64,000 bases of DNA from Bosea vaviloviae (GTDB lineage: Bacteria; Pseudomonadota; Alphaproteobacteria; Rhizobiales; Beijerinckiaceae). The notes below the pieces were generated by a model, which was not told the origin of the DNA, ran no database searches, and saw nothing but the letters and a program-made list of their open reading frames with translations. Positions 19,234-28,623 of this stretch are shown here, one piece after another. Location of the stretch: the NCBI RefSeq assembly GCF_001741865.1, contig NZ_CP017148.1, positions 186,001 through 250,000 of the forward strand. The letters are read 5' to 3'. Made by a program: the position numbers and the translations under genes. Within the stretch, counting starts at the first letter, position 1, and each line of letters starts with the position of its first letter.

Positions 19234-20473
19234 TCAGCGCATGATCAGCGCCGGCGCCTGTCCGCCGACGCCGGCGAGCAGGACCACGAGCCAAGGCGGC
19301 GCCTTCCACAGGAACAGCAAGACGAAGGCTGCCAGCGCAAGCGCATAATCGGCGGCGCTGAGGATGCCCGCGGTCCAGACCGGGTTGTAGAAGGCCGCCC
19401 CGAGCAGACCGACCACGGCGGCGTTGACGCCGCGCAGGGCGGCCTGGACGGCCGGGCGTCGTCGCAGCGCCTCCCAGAACGGCAGTGCTCCGACGACGAG
19501 CAGGAAGGACGGCGCGAAGACAGCAACGCGGCAGATGAGCCCACCGAGCCAGCCGTTCGGCTGGGGGCCATCACCGCGCCGAGATAGGCGGCGAAAGTGA
19601 ACAGCGGCCCCGGTACGGCTTGCGCCGCGCCGTAGCCAGCCAAGAAGGCGTCGTTGCCGATCCAGCCGGGTGGCACCACCTCGGCTTGCAGCAGCGGCAG
19701 GACGACATGCCCGCCACCAAAGACGAGCGAGCCCGAGCGGTAGAAGGCGTCGATCATGGCGATCGCCTGGCTCCGGTGGCGGCCGCGAGCGCCGGCAGGC
19801 CGATGAGCAGGACGGCAAAGAGCCCAAGAGCGGCCAGGGCTGCGCGGCGCGAGACCGTCAGCGGCAGCCCCGTCGCAGCCTCGGGTACGGCGGGCCGCGG
19901 CAGCGCGAGCCCGGCGGCGGCGCCGAGCAGGATCACCGCGACCTGACCCCAGGCGGTCGGGACCGCCAGCGCCAGCGCGGCGGCGACGACCGCGATGGTG
20001 GCGCGCTCGCGGTCCGGCGTCAGGCTTCGCGCCATGCCCAGGATCGCAACAGCCACGACCGCGACCGCCGCGACCTTGAGCCCGTGCAGCCAGCCTGCGC
20101 CCGACAGGTCGCCCATCGCCGTGACGCCATAGGCGAAGGCGACGAGCACGAGCGCCGACGGCAGGGTGAACGCAGTCCAGGCGGCGGCCGCGCCAAGATA
20201 GCCGGCTCGCGACAGGCCGATCGCCATGCCGACCTGGCTCGACGCCGGGCCCGGCAGGAACTGGCAAAGCGCGACGAGGTCGGCATAGGCCGGCTCGCTC
20301 AGCCATCCCCGGCGCACGACGAACTCGTCGCGAAAATAGCCGAGATGAGCGATTGGGCCGCCGAAGGATGTGAGCCCGAGCTTGAGAAAGGCCGAAAAGA
20401 CTTCGCCGGCCGTACCGATCCGGCGCTCGCCCGCCGCGGTCGGATTGATCTCGGCCCGTGCGGCTTCGGTCAT
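19234..20473 (-). pseudogene. chrA: Chromate transporter ChrA with two frame breaks
   Basis: The two CHR halves of an inner-membrane chromate efflux protein are recognisable on the minus strand, but in three frames. Frame one starts at ATG 20473 (MTEAARAEIN) and holds the first half, with FGGPIAHLGYFRDEFV and FLPGPASSQVGMAIG. It ends in a stop at about 19754. Near 19771 the family sequence moves to another frame (AIAMIDAFYRSGSLVFGGGH, then YGAAQAVPGPLFTFAAYLG). It moves again near 19569, within a run of C residues, to QPNGWLGGLICRV and the true C terminus ALIMR. Either the gene is dead or the assembly has two indel errors; no larger deletion is apparent. Confidence 0.85.
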
Positions 20474-20642
20474 GTCTGCTTCCCATCCCCTACCTTCAGC
20501 GGCGACCTTGGTAACCCGCCATGAGTGACAGCGCCATGAAGCAGGCATGTGCGCCTCGCGGGCGTCGAAGGTCTTGAAGCAGCAGGCTAGAGGGCAATTG
20601 CCCGCCATTGCCGACGCAGCCCGGTGCTGGGCCGCCGCCTTC

Positions 20643-21872
20643 TCACGCAGCCTGCCGATCCCAGTCCGGAAACGGATCCTCGAGCGTGAGCAGCGACTTC
20701 GACATCCCCGTCGCTGGGCTCCCCGTGAGGCAGGCGTCGAGAGAAGCCCGGATCGTCGCCTCGTCCATGTCGGGGCCGCCGATGAACACGAGTTCCTGCC
20801 GCCGGTCGCCCCAGGTCTGCGACCAGTGTTTTCGCATCAGCGAGGCGAACTCTTCCGAGCGCGGCCAGCGCTCCTTGGGCACCGCCGCCCACCAACTCCC
20901 CATGCCCTCGGTGCGGGTGATCCGGCCGGCGAGCGAATACTCGCCGACCCAGTTCGGCCTTGTCGCCAGCCAGAAATGCCCCTTGGCCCGGATCACGCCC
21001 GGCAGGCGCGTGTTCAACAGGGCGAGGAACTTGCGCGGGTGCATCGGCCGGCGGGCGCGATACACGAAGGAGCGGATTCCGTATTCCTCGGTCTCAGGGA
21101 CATGGTCGCGGAAGCCAAAGAGTTCCTTGTGCCAGAGCGGATGTTCCTGCGATTTCTCCTCGGAGAACAGCCGCGTGTTCAGGACCTGGTCGAGCGGCAC
21201 GCGGCCAAAGCCCGCCTCGACGATGCGGGCGTCGGCGTTGAGGCCGCGCACGACGCGCCTGACCTCGGCGAGCGTCTCAGGGGAGACCTCGCCGGCCTTG
21301 TTGATCACCACGACATCGGCGAACTCAATCTGCTCGACGAGGAGATCGACGAGCGTGCGCCCATCGCCCTCGCCGGCGGTCTCGCCACGATCCTTGAGGA
21401 AGTCGCGGCTGTCATAGTCGGCCAGCAGGTTGATCGCATCGACGACGGTGACCATCGTGTCGAGCCGGGCGACGTCGTCGAGCGAATTGTCGTCCTCGTC
21501 GCGGAAGGAGAAGGTCGCGGCGATCGGCAAGGGCTCGGCGATGCCGGTGCCCTCGATCAGGAGGTAGTCGAACTTCTTCTCGGCCGCGAGGCGGCGAACC
21601 TCGGTGAGCAAATCGTCGCGCAGCGTGCAGCAGATGCAGCCATTGCTCATCTCGACCAGCCGTTCCTCGGTCTTCGACAGATCGGCCCCGCCCTCGCGCA
21701 CGAGGTCGGCGTCGATATTGACCTCGCTCATGTCGTTGACGATGACGGCGACGCGCTTGCCCTCGCGGTTGTTGAGGATGTGGTTGAGCAGCGTCGTCTT
21801 GCCGGCGCCGAGAAAACCCGACAGGACGGTCACGGGAAGGCGTCGGTCGATATAGGTCGCGTCTGGTGACAT
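20643..21872 (-). CDS. CobW-family GTPase, zinc-responsive metallochaperone (ZigA/YciC-like)
   Basis: A 409-residue G3E GTPase (COG0523). Walker A is [16 protein letters not shown], the metal site is [12 protein letters not shown] (CxCC), and a Glu-rich Walker B region follows as [13 protein letters not shown]. The base-recognition motif reads INKAG instead of NKxD, a departure also found in long CobW relatives as far as I recall. The C-terminal CobW_C domain begins near [11 protein letters not shown]. The start at 21872 ([11 protein letters not shown]) is preferred. A Zur box lies at 21909-21926 between this gene and zur. Such proteins deliver zinc to client enzymes during zinc starvation. 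Confidence 0.9.
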   Translation of the reverse strand: MSPDATYIDRRLPVTVLSGFLGAGKTTLLNHILNNREGKRVAVIVNDMSEVNIDADLVREGGADLSKTEERLVEMSNGCICCTLRDDLLTEVRRLAAEKKFDYLLIEGTGIAEPLPIAATFSFRDEDDNSLDDVARLDTMVTVVDAINLLADYDSRDFLKDRGETAGEGDGRTLVDLLVEQIEFADVVVINKAGEVSPETLAEVRRVVRGLNADARIVEAGFGRVPLDQVLNTRLFSEEKSQEHPLWHKELFGFRDHVPETEEYGIRSFVYRARRPMHPRKFLALLNTRLPGVIRAKGHFWLATRPNWVGEYSLAGRITRTEGMGSWWAAVPKERWPRSEEFASLMRKHWSQTWGDRRQELVFIGGPDMDEATIRASLDACLTGSPATGMSKSLLTLEDPFPDWDRQAA

Positions 21873-21908
21873 GGGCGCTCCGGCTCGTCTGTTTGCCAAT
21901 CTCAATTC

Positions 21909-21926
21909 GTTACATTATAACATTGC
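21909..21926. promoter_or_regulatory. Zur box A (cobW/zur divergent promoter)
   Basis: Reads GTTACATTATAACATTGC, 37 bases before the cobW start and 33 before the zur start. It matches the boxes at 25367-25384 and 27078-27095 and resembles the TGTTATaaTATAACA-type Zur operators known from alphaproteobacteria. Its position suggests that Zur represses both the GTPase gene and its own operon. Confidence 0.8.
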
Positions 21927-21959
21927 ATCGATGTCAACCGACTCGGGAGGCAACCGCCT

Positions 21960-22472
21960 GTGACGATCACGATCGACGCTGCATCGGCGCATCCCGTCCC
22001 AGCCCGTCACGATGCGGCGGCGTTCGTCGCGCGCGCCGAGGCGCTGTGCGCGGGGCGGGGCCTGAGATTGACGGAGCTGCGCAGAAGCGCCGTCCTGGCG
22101 CTGGCGCAAAGCCAAACGCCGCTCGGCGCCTATGACCTCGCCGAGCGGATGAGCCAGGGCCAGCGCCGCGTCTCACCGATCTCGGTCTATCGCAGCCTCG
22201 AGTTCCTGATCGAGATCGGGCTCGTCCATCGGATCGCAACCCGCAATGCCTACGTCGCCTGCGAGCATGCGCATGGTCTCGACGAGACGGTCGTGTTCCT
22301 GATCTGCCGCAGTTGCGGCGGCGTCGATGAGGCGACCTCGCCGGCGCTCGACCGCTCGCTCGAAGTTACGGCGGCTTCGAACGGCTTCCGGCCGCGCCAT
22401 CGCATCGTCGAGCTCGAGGGCGAATGCGCCGATTGCCAGAAGACGGCCACAACGGCCGTGGCGCTCGCGTGA
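21960..22472 (+). CDS. zur: Zinc uptake regulator, Fur family
   Basis: A 170-residue Fur-family repressor that binds DNA when zinc is plentiful. The helix-turn-helix region is [20 protein letters not shown] followed by [16 protein letters not shown]. Metal sites are suggested by [10 protein letters not shown] (Cys and His), ICRSCGG and CADC (two CxxC pairs for structural zinc). The GTG at 21960 is chosen because CGGGAGG ends about 10 bases before it. Zinc-related neighbours on both sides and the upstream box support Zur over Fur or Mur. A second HisI-type gene follows with an overlap or a 2-base gap. Confidence 0.9.
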   Translation: MTITIDAASAHPVPARHDAAAFVARAEALCAGRGLRLTELRRSAVLALAQSQTPLGAYDLAERMSQGQRRVSPISVYRSLEFLIEIGLVHRIATRNAYVACEHAHGLDETVVFLICRSCGGVDEATSPALDRSLEVTAASNGFRPRHRIVELEGECADCQKTATTAVALA

Positions 22473-22474
22473 CG

Positions 22475-22969
22475 ATGCGCGTTGCCGCAAGCCGCTTCGC
22501 CGCGCGCGAAACCGTCGAGCAGGTCGAGGAAGGTTTTGCCTTCGCGCCAAAGTTCGACACGGCCGGCCTCATCTCGGTCATTGTGATGGAGGCCGGCGGC
22601 GGCGACGTGCTGATGCTCGGCCAGATGAACGCGCAAGCGCTCGAGCTGACCCTGTCGACCGGCGAGATGCATTACTGGAGCCGCAGCCGGCAGGCGCTCT
22701 GGCGCAAGGGGCAGACTAGCGGGCTTGTCCAGCGCCTCGTCGAGCTGCGCGTCGACGACGACCAGGACGCGCTGATTGCCAGCGTCACCGTCGCCGGCAG
22801 CGGCGCGAGCTGCCATGTCGGCTACCACTCCTGCTTCTACCGCGCGCTCGTGCTCGATCCGTCCCACGGCGAGGGCGAGCGGCCGATGCGGCTGCGCTTC
22901 ACCGAGGACGCAAAAATCTTCGATCCGGTTGCGGTCTATGGCGACCTGCCCAATCCGACGCAGCTTTGA
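22475..22969 (+). CDS. hisI: HisI-like phosphoribosyl-AMP cyclohydrolase paralogue (Zur-linked)
   Basis: A 164-residue homologue of HisI, the histidine-pathway enzyme that opens the adenine ring of PR-AMP. Family segments [36 protein letters not shown] and [13 protein letters not shown] are clear. The conserved acidic motif, normally D-C-D-x-D, reads DDDQD here, so one Cys of the metal site is replaced while the later Cys pair is kept. It lies directly behind zur (GTG 22469 or ATG 22475). This fits the known theme of Zur-regulated spare enzymes used when zinc is scarce. Whether it is zinc-sparing is inference. Confidence 0.85.
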   Translation: MRVAASRFAARETVEQVEEGFAFAPKFDTAGLISVIVMEAGGGDVLMLGQMNAQALELTLSTGEMHYWSRSRQALWRKGQTSGLVQRLVELRVDDDQDALIASVTVAGSGASCHVGYHSCFYRALVLDPSHGEGERPMRLRFTEDAKIFDPVAVYGDLPNPTQL

Positions 22970-22986
22970 ATGAACAGGAAATCGCG

Positions 22987-23922
22987 ATGATCACGCGCCG
23001 CCATGTGCTCGCTCTAGCGCCGCTAGCGCTTTCGATACCGGCACTGTCTCGACTGGCTCGCGCCCAGGACAGGCTCCCCGTCGTGGCGAGCTTCTCGATC
23101 CTCGGCGATCTCGTCGCCAACATCGGGGGAGAGCGCATCGCGCTGTCGACGCTGGTCGGCCCCAATGGCGACGCGCATGTCTATTCGCCCTCGCCGAGCG
23201 ATGCCCGCAAGGTCAAGGAGGCGCGCCTGATCGTCACCAACGGGCTGAAATTCGAGGGCTGGATTGCCCGGCTGATCCGCTCCTCGGCCACGAACGGCGC
23301 GGTGGTCGAGGCGGCCCGGGGCGTGAAGACGATCGTCGTCGACGAGAACTCGCCGGCCCATGATCATGGCGACCACTCTCACGCCGGCGAGACCGATCCC
23401 CATGCCTGGCAGTCTGTCGTCAATGCCCGCGTCTATATCGCCAACATCCGCGCCGGGCTGATCGCGGCCGATCCAGCGGGCAATGATAGCTACGAGGCCA
23501 ATGCGAGCGCCTATCTCGCCAAGCTCGATGCGCTGGAGCAGGAGATCATGGCGCTGCTTGCAAAAATTCCGGCCGAGCGGCGGCGCATCATCACCTCGCA
23601 TGACGCCTTCGGCTATTTTGGCGACGCCTACGGGCTCGCCTTCATCGCGCCGCAGGGCATATCGACGGAGGCGCAGGCCTCGGCGCGCGATGTCGGCCGC
23701 ATCATCCAGCAGGTGAGGAAGGACAGGATCGCGGCCGTGTTCCTGGAGAACATCTCCGATGCACGCCTCGCCAGACGGATCGCCGAGGAGAGCGGGGCAA
23801 AGATCGGCGGCACGCTCTATTCCGACGCGCTCTCGGACGCATCGGGGCCGGCCGCGACCTATCTCGACATGATGCGCCACAACGCCAGGACGATCACCGA
23901 GGCGTTGACGCCGCGCCCGTAA
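22987..23922 (+). CDS. Zinc ABC transporter solute-binding protein (AztC/ZnuA-like)
   Basis: A 311-residue cluster A-I metal-binding protein with a leader (ITRRHVLALAPLALS) ending near LARAQ. Predicted zinc ligands are His in NGDAHVYSP, His in ETDPHAWQ, His in ITSHDAFGYF and Asp in LYSDALSD. A short His-rich loop (HDHGDHSHAGE) precedes the second ligand and may capture zinc. The arrangement resembles Paracoccus AztC more than E. coli ZnuA, which has a longer loop. It follows hisI in the zur operon. No permease or ATPase of the zinc AztAB/ZnuBC type is present in the window. Confidence 0.87.
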   Translation: MITRRHVLALAPLALSIPALSRLARAQDRLPVVASFSILGDLVANIGGERIALSTLVGPNGDAHVYSPSPSDARKVKEARLIVTNGLKFEGWIARLIRSSATNGAVVEAARGVKTIVVDENSPAHDHGDHSHAGETDPHAWQSVVNARVYIANIRAGLIAADPAGNDSYEANASAYLAKLDALEQEIMALLAKIPAERRRIITSHDAFGYFGDAYGLAFIAPQGISTEAQASARDVGRIIQQVRKDRIAAVFLENISDARLARRIAEESGAKIGGTLYSDALSDASGPAATYLDMMRHNARTITEALTPRP

Positions 23923-23929
23923 GGAGAAA

Positions 23930-23952
23930 GGGCGCACCGTCCCGGCGCGCCC
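23930..23952. terminator. Hairpin between convergent zinc genes
   Basis: GGGCGC (23930-23935) pairs with GCGCCC (23947-23952) in the 55-base gap between the convergent zinc-binding-protein and AztD-like genes. AAA precedes the stem and CCCCT follows it. The U tract is weak, so it may act as a bidirectional stop or only as an mRNA-end stabiliser. Confidence 0.35.
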
Positions 23953-23977
23953 CCTATGGTCGTCGCCGCTCGGCGTC

Positions 23978-25336
23978 TCACCGCGCCGAAAGATCAGCCG
24001 AAACCGCGCCCATTTGCACACCGACGACATATGCGCCACCCTTCAGCGGCGTCGGCGTCTCGATGGTCCGGACCACAGCCTTGGTAGCGGTGTCGATGAC
24101 CGCGACCTTGCCCTCGCCGCCCTGCGTGACGAAGGCCAAGCGGCCATCGGGCGTGATCGCGCTGTGGCGTCCCTCGGCGCCAGCCGTCGGCTTGCCCGGC
24201 ACAGGCCCGTTGACGAGCTTGGGCAGCGTCACGCGCCCGACGACCTGCCGGAAGCTCGCGGAGGCCGGATCGACATCGACCAGATTGGCATGGTCGCCAT
24301 CGGAATGGATGCTCGCATAGACGGCAAGCTTCTCGGAGACGCCGCCGCGCCCGACCGCGCCCTTGGCCAGCGGCATGCGGCGCGCGGTCTGCTTGGCAAG
24401 ATCGACCCAGTGCAGATCGACTTCGGCCTCGGCCCATTGCGCCGGCGGCACGGACGCCGCGAGCGGGCCGAAAACATGGCCGCCATCGGCGGTCAGGCGC
24501 TGGCGCGCGTTGCGGCCGCCGCCGCGCTCGTCGGCCTCCCAGGACAGCGTCTTGTGTTCCGTGAGCGCCGCGTCCTTCAGTGTCGCGATCTCGAAGCCGC
24601 GCAGGGTCGAGCCGGTCCAGCGTTTGCTGGCGGCCGAGAAGGAATCGCTGTGGCCGCCCTTGCCGAGCGGCAGCGTGCTCGCTGGCTTGATCGTGCCGTC
24701 GAGAATGCCGTTGATCTTCGCGCCAGCCGCCATCAGATCGGCGACCCTGTAGCTCTCGGCCTTCTCCGCCAGATGCAGGATGACGACCGGCTCGGGATCG
24801 CCGCCGAGCGCGAAATTGAGCTCGGCATCGGCCGCGCCGACATCGATGCGGAACTGCTTTGTCGCATAGGTTTTGAGATCGACCAGCGTCAGGATCTTCA
24901 CCGATTCGTCGGAGTCGAGATTGGTCGCGGCGTAGACGCTCTGGCTCGGGTCGACCGCAGCCCAGGCATAGCGCGAGGGCAGCGGGATCGGCATCGGCAC
25001 GCGCTTCTCGATCGTCGGCGCGCCAGTGCCGAGCTTCAGCACGACGAGCTGCTTGTTGCGGTCGTCGGGGATCAGCACGCGGCCATCCGGCAGCGCGACG
25101 ACGCCGGCATGCGCGCCAAACGCGATGTCGTCAAAACTCGCCAGCAATTGGAACTCTGGCGCGCCAAAGACATAGAGGCTGGCTGCGGCGACGTCGCCGA
25201 CGATCAGTTGCGCCGGCGCGGGGCTCACCTGCGCTCGCGCCTGCCCAGACCCCAGAGCGGTCGCGCCTGCCAGCGCCAGTGCGAACAGGCCGAGCGCGGC
25301 GCGGCGGCTTGTCATCGGGGTGTCTATCGGTCTCAT
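23978..25336 (-). CDS. Periplasmic beta-propeller protein, AztD-type zinc metallochaperone candidate
   Basis: A 452-residue secreted protein with a leader (MTSRRAALGLFALALAGAT) and repeating propeller blades such as YVFGAPEFQLLASFDDIAFG, GVVALPDGRVLIPDDR and GEGKVAVIDTATKAVVRTIE. Several His residues sit in loops (GAHAGVV, GGHSDSF, GGHVFGP, HSDGDHANL, GRHSAIT). AztD proteins of Paracoccus pass zinc to AztC in the periplasm. The neighbouring AztC-like gene and the Zur box 31 bases upstream support this call. The initial Met could be at 25336 or at the MTSRR Met 21 bases later. A generic YncE-like propeller is the alternative. Confidence 0.68.
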   Translation of the reverse strand: MRPIDTPMTSRRAALGLFALALAGATALGSGQARAQVSPAPAQLIVGDVAAASLYVFGAPEFQLLASFDDIAFGAHAGVVALPDGRVLIPDDRNKQLVVLKLGTGAPTIEKRVPMPIPLPSRYAWAAVDPSQSVYAATNLDSDESVKILTLVDLKTYATKQFRIDVGAADAELNFALGGDPEPVVILHLAEKAESYRVADLMAAGAKINGILDGTIKPASTLPLGKGGHSDSFSAASKRWTGSTLRGFEIATLKDAALTEHKTLSWEADERGGGRNARQRLTADGGHVFGPLAASVPPAQWAEAEVDLHWVDLAKQTARRMPLAKGAVGRGGVSEKLAVYASIHSDGDHANLVDVDPASASFRQVVGRVTLPKLVNGPVPGKPTAGAEGRHSAITPDGRLAFVTQGGEGKVAVIDTATKAVVRTIETPTPLKGGAYVVGVQMGAVSADLSAR

Positions 25337-25366
25337 GGTCGGCTTCTCCGATTGCGTCGAACGTAC

Positions 25367-25384
25367 GCAACGTTATAATGTTGC
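25367..25384. promoter_or_regulatory. Zur box B (aztD-like/cobW2 divergent promoter)
   Basis: Reads GCAACGTTATAATGTTGC, an 18-base near-perfect palindrome with two asymmetric positions. It lies between the propeller gene (start 25336, minus) and the His-rich CobW gene (start 25470, plus). On the minus strand it aligns base for base with boxes A and C through the shared TATAAC core and the GTTGC/ATTGC end. Confidence 0.82.
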
Positions 25385-25469
25385 ATTCTGACGTCCAGCG
25401 GTTTTTTGCAAACGGCTTTCCGGCCCGACCGCATGGGCCGATCAAAAATGCCCCTTCAGGAGCTGCCTC

Positions 25470-26561
25470 ATGTCGCGCGACACGATCCCCGTCACGGTGC
25501 TCACCGGCTATCTCGGCGCCGGCAAGACCACGCTGCTCAACCGGATCCTCACGGAGAACCACGGCCAGCGCTATGCCGTGATCGTCAACGAGTTCGGCGA
25601 GATCGGCATCGACAACGAGCTCGTCGTCGGGGCCGACGAGGAGGTCTTCGAGATGAACAATGGCTGCATCTGCTGCACCGTTCGCGGCGACCTGATCCGC
25701 ATCCTCGACGGTTTGATGAAGCGCAAGGGCAAGTTCGACGCGATCATCGTCGAGACCACCGGCCTGGCCGACCCTGCGCCCGTCGCGCAGACGTTCTTCG
25801 TCGATCAGGATGTCGGCCAGAGCGCGTCGCTCGACGCCATCGTCACCGTCGCCGACGCCAAATGGCTGCTCGACCGCCTGCGCGACGCGCCCGAAGCCAA
25901 AAACCAGATAGCCTTTGCCGACGTCATCCTGCTCAACAAGACCGATCTCGTCTCGCGCGAGGAACTCCGGGAGGTCGAGGCACGCATTCACGCGATCAAC
26001 CCCTATGCCGCCCTCCACAAGACGCAGAATTGCCAGGGCGTCCCGGTCGCCGACCTAATGAACCGAGGCTCCTTCGACCTCGACCGCATCCTCAAGCTTG
26101 AGCCGCATTTTCTTGAGGAGGACGATCATGACCATGACGACGAGCATGATCACGGGCACGAGCATCATCACGACGACCACGATCACCACGCCGAGGGCGA
26201 GTATGGCCAAAATCACGGGCTCAAGGCGCACGGCCATGGCGGAGCAAAGCACTATCACGACGAGGACATGCAGTCGGTCTCGCTCGTCTCCGAGCGCGAT
26301 CTCGACCCGGACAAGTTCATGATGTGGTTCCAGAATCTGACGCAGGTCGACGGACCCAACCTGCTGCGGTCCAAGGGCATCCTGAGCTTCCGGGGCGAGG
26401 CGGACCGGTTCGTCGTCCAGGGCGTCCACATGCTGATCGACGGCAAGCCGCAGCGGCCCTGGGCGGATGGCGAAAAGCGCGAGTCGCGGCTGGTCTTCAT
26501 CGGGCGCCATCTCGATGAGGCGAGGCTCAAGACCGAGTTCGAGGCTTGCGTCGCGGCCTGA
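25470..26561 (+). CDS. CobW-family GTPase with histidine-rich zinc-binding segment
   Basis: A 363-residue G3E GTPase. Walker A is [16 protein letters not shown], the metal motif is [13 protein letters not shown], Walker B and switch follow as [12 protein letters not shown], and the base motif is NKTD (LLNKTDLVS), so all nucleotide motifs are canonical. An acidic His-rich run (about residues 218-255) contains [20 protein letters not shown] and further His pairs, a likely zinc reservoir. The C-terminal CobW domain includes [19 protein letters not shown]. It differs from the first CobW (20643-21872) in length and His content. The Zur box 86 bases upstream predicts expression in zinc limitation. 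Confidence 0.92.
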   Translation: MSRDTIPVTVLTGYLGAGKTTLLNRILTENHGQRYAVIVNEFGEIGIDNELVVGADEEVFEMNNGCICCTVRGDLIRILDGLMKRKGKFDAIIVETTGLADPAPVAQTFFVDQDVGQSASLDAIVTVADAKWLLDRLRDAPEAKNQIAFADVILLNKTDLVSREELREVEARIHAINPYAALHKTQNCQGVPVADLMNRGSFDLDRILKLEPHFLEEDDHDHDDEHDHGHEHHHDDHDHHAEGEYGQNHGLKAHGHGGAKHYHDEDMQSVSLVSERDLDPDKFMMWFQNLTQVDGPNLLRSKGILSFRGEADRFVVQGVHMLIDGKPQRPWADGEKRESRLVFIGRHLDEARLKTEFEACVAA

Positions 26562-26608
26562 TCGGGCGCGACAGGTCAGCGCTTTGAGTTGCGTGGAGGT
26601 CGGCGTCG

Positions 26609-26890
26609 ATGGCCAGTTTCGTCTGTCGCAGAAGCAGAGACGGCGCCGTGCTCGATCCGAGCAAGGCGCTGACTGACCTCGTGCGCGCCGCGCTCCATCT
26701 CGATCAGGGCTGCCAGATCGCGATCATGCAGATGCAGTGCGGCTCCTGCGGCGATCCCGACTGCAGCGAGATCGAGTCGATCATTCAGATCGACGCAGGC
26801 GCCGCGCCGCGACGACTTCGCATCGCCAAGGCCATGCGCCGCATCACCCGTGCCGACGTGCTGATGGCGCAGGCGGCCAGCAGACCCTAG
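26609..26890 (+). CDS. Small cysteine-motif protein of unknown function
   Basis: A 93-residue protein with GGAGG about 10 bases before the ATG. I do not recognise a named family. Its middle carries MQMQCGSCGDPDCSEIESI, a CxxCxxxxC cluster that could bind metal, flanked by an amphipathic helix (LTDLVRAALHLDQGCQIAI) and a basic tail. It lies 47 bases behind the His-rich CobW gene in the same direction and is probably part of that Zur-controlled unit. A role in zinc handling is a guess from context only. Confidence 0.6.
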   Translation: MASFVCRRSRDGAVLDPSKALTDLVRAALHLDQGCQIAIMQMQCGSCGDPDCSEIESIIQIDAGAAPRRLRIAKAMRRITRADVLMAQAASRP

Positions 26891-27077
26891 ATGGGTTGTG
26901 ACCGGATTGGAGCGGCCTGTTCAACTGGGCCAGCCTGCGAAAGACGACCGCGCGGAGATCGGCGCCGCTGAAACAGGCACAAAGCCGATTAGCGCGCCGC
27001 GCAAGCAGATCCAACGTCCATTCCGGGCAGAACCCGTCAAGCGCACCTTGCATCGTCCGCAGCAGGCCGGTACATCC

Positions 27078-27095
27078 GTTATAGTATAACATTGC
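27078..27095. promoter_or_regulatory. Zur box C (peptide/nickel-type ABC operon)
   Basis: Reads GTTATAGTATAACATTGC, ending 16 bases before the ATG at 27112. It shares TATAACATTGC with box A. Its core TTATAgTATAA is symmetrical. The placement directly upstream of the binding-protein gene predicts zinc-dependent repression of the whole ABC operon 27112-31794. Confidence 0.82.
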
Positions 27096-27111
27096 AAGGA
27101 CGTTTGCGATC

Positions 27112-28623
27112 ATGATGAGAAACTGGGTAGCGGCGGCCTTTGTCGGGCTGTCGCTGATCGGAACCGTTCAGGCCAAGCCACTGAAGGTGATCGGCCCCTG
27201 GGAGATCGCTGGCATCGATCCTGCCCAGTCCGGCTATGTCTTCAGCCGCATGCAGGTCGCCGAGACGCTGGTGTCGGTGGATGCCGACGGCAAGCTGATC
27301 GGCGGGCTCGCCTCGTCCTGGTCCGCGAGCGAGGACGCGTTGAGCTGGCGCTTCCGCCTGCGCGAGGGCGCCCGCTTCCACGACGGCAGCCCCGTCACCG
27401 CCACGATCGTCGCTGACGGATTGCGCAAGGTCCATGCCGCCACCGGCGTTTTCAGCCAGGCGCCGGTGTCGGCAATCGAGCCCGACGGCAACGATGTCGT
27501 AATCCGGCTGGCCAAGCCATTCGCAGCGCTACCGGCCTATCTCGTCAACTTCACGACGATCGTGCTCGCGCCGTCCTCCTACGGGCCATCGGGCCGCGTC
27601 GAGCGCATCGTCGCCTCCGGTCCCTATCGCGTGAAGAGCCTTACGCCGCCGCTCAACATGCAGCTCGAAGCCGCTCCGGACTGGACTGGCGAAAAACCCG
27701 GCATCGCCGAGGTCGACTATCAGGCGGTCGGCCAGGGCGAAACGCGCGCGCTGATGGCCGAGAGCGGGGAGGCCGACCTCGTCTTCTCGATGCTGCCGGT
27801 CTCTGTCGAGCGGCTGAAGCGCAATCCGAAGCTCGAGGTGCGCATCGCCACAATTCCGCGCACGCGACTGCTCAAGGTCAACGCCGCCTCGCCCTTATTC
27901 GGTGACGTGCGCGTGCGTCTCGCGATCGCCCACGCGCTCGACCGGGAAGGCATCTCCAAGGTCATCCTGCGCAATCCCGATCTTGCCGCGACGCAGCTGT
28001 TTCCCAAGGCGTTGGCGGGCTGGCACGTCCCGGACCTGCCGCCCCTGACGCGCGACCTGAACGCCGCGAAGGCCCTGCTCGCCGATGCCGGCTGGAAGCC
28101 AGGCGCCGATGGCATCCTGCAGATGGAGGGCAGGCCCTTCTCCTTCACCCTGCTCACGTATGCGAGCTGGCCGGAACTGCCGCCGATGGCGACCGCGATC
28201 CAGGCGCAACTGCGCCAGGTCGGGATCGACGCCAAGGTCTCGGTCGGCAACAGCTCGGAGATCCCGGCGCGTCACGCGGATGGGACGCTGGAGATGGGGT
28301 TGGTCTCGCGGCTGTATTCCATCGTTCCCGACGCGATCGGTACCTTGCGCGACGACTACAAGACCGGCGGCAGCGACTGGGGCGCGACCGGCTGGGGCAG
28401 CGAGGAGCTCAACACCCTCGTCGAGAGGATGGCCGCGACAAGCGATCCGGCCGCGCGCGCACCGATGCAAAGGCGGGCAGTCCAGATACTCCAGGCCGAG
28501 CTGCCGAGCATTCCGGTGACGTGGTCGGAACTGGCGATCGTCTCCAACAAACGGATCGCCGGGGTCCGCGTCGATCCGCTGGAGGTCAACTACGGACTGG
28601 CCTCGATCCGCTGGGCTGAGTGA
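27112..28623 (+). CDS. ABC transporter solute-binding protein, peptide/nickel family 5
   Basis: A 503-residue periplasmic protein with a leader ending near VQAKP. Family-5 segments are FRLREGARFHDGSPVTA, IVASGPYRVKSL, ARIAHAL-type LAIAHALDREGISKV and ALLADAGWKPGADG. Members bind oligopeptides, nickel complexes or metallophores. A Zur box sits immediately upstream and zinc genes precede it, so the ligand may be a zinc chelate. No ordinary peptide-operon markers accompany it. Two permeases and a double ATPase follow in overlapping frames. The start could be ATG 27112 or 27115. Confidence 0.88.
   Translation: MMRNWVAAAFVGLSLIGTVQAKPLKVIGPWEIAGIDPAQSGYVFSRMQVAETLVSVDADGKLIGGLASSWSASEDALSWRFRLREGARFHDGSPVTATIVADGLRKVHAATGVFSQAPVSAIEPDGNDVVIRLAKPFAALPAYLVNFTTIVLAPSSYGPSGRVERIVASGPYRVKSLTPPLNMQLEAAPDWTGEKPGIAEVDYQAVGQGETRALMAESGEADLVFSMLPVSVERLKRNPKLEVRIATIPRTRLLKVNAASPLFGDVRVRLAIAHALDREGISKVILRNPDLAATQLFPKALAGWHVPDLPPLTRDLNAAKALLADAGWKPGADGILQMEGRPFSFTLLTYASWPELPPMATAIQAQLRQVGIDAKVSVGNSSEIPARHADGTLEMGLVSRLYSIVPDAIGTLRDDYKTGGSDWGATGWGSEELNTLVERMAATSDPAARAPMQRRAVQILQAELPSIPVTWSELAIVSNKRIAGVRVDPLEVNYGLASIRWAE

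Noticed and set aside
26124..26260. Repeat-like His/Asp codon run that could suggest a CRISPR or tandem repeat
   Set aside because: It is in frame within the CobW gene and encodes a metal-binding stretch; no spacer-repeat structure exists. No CRISPR array was seen anywhere in the window.
26098..26322. Thr/Ile-rich short frame inside the His-rich CobW gene
   Set aside because: It is an out-of-frame reading of the His/Asp codon run, not a gene.
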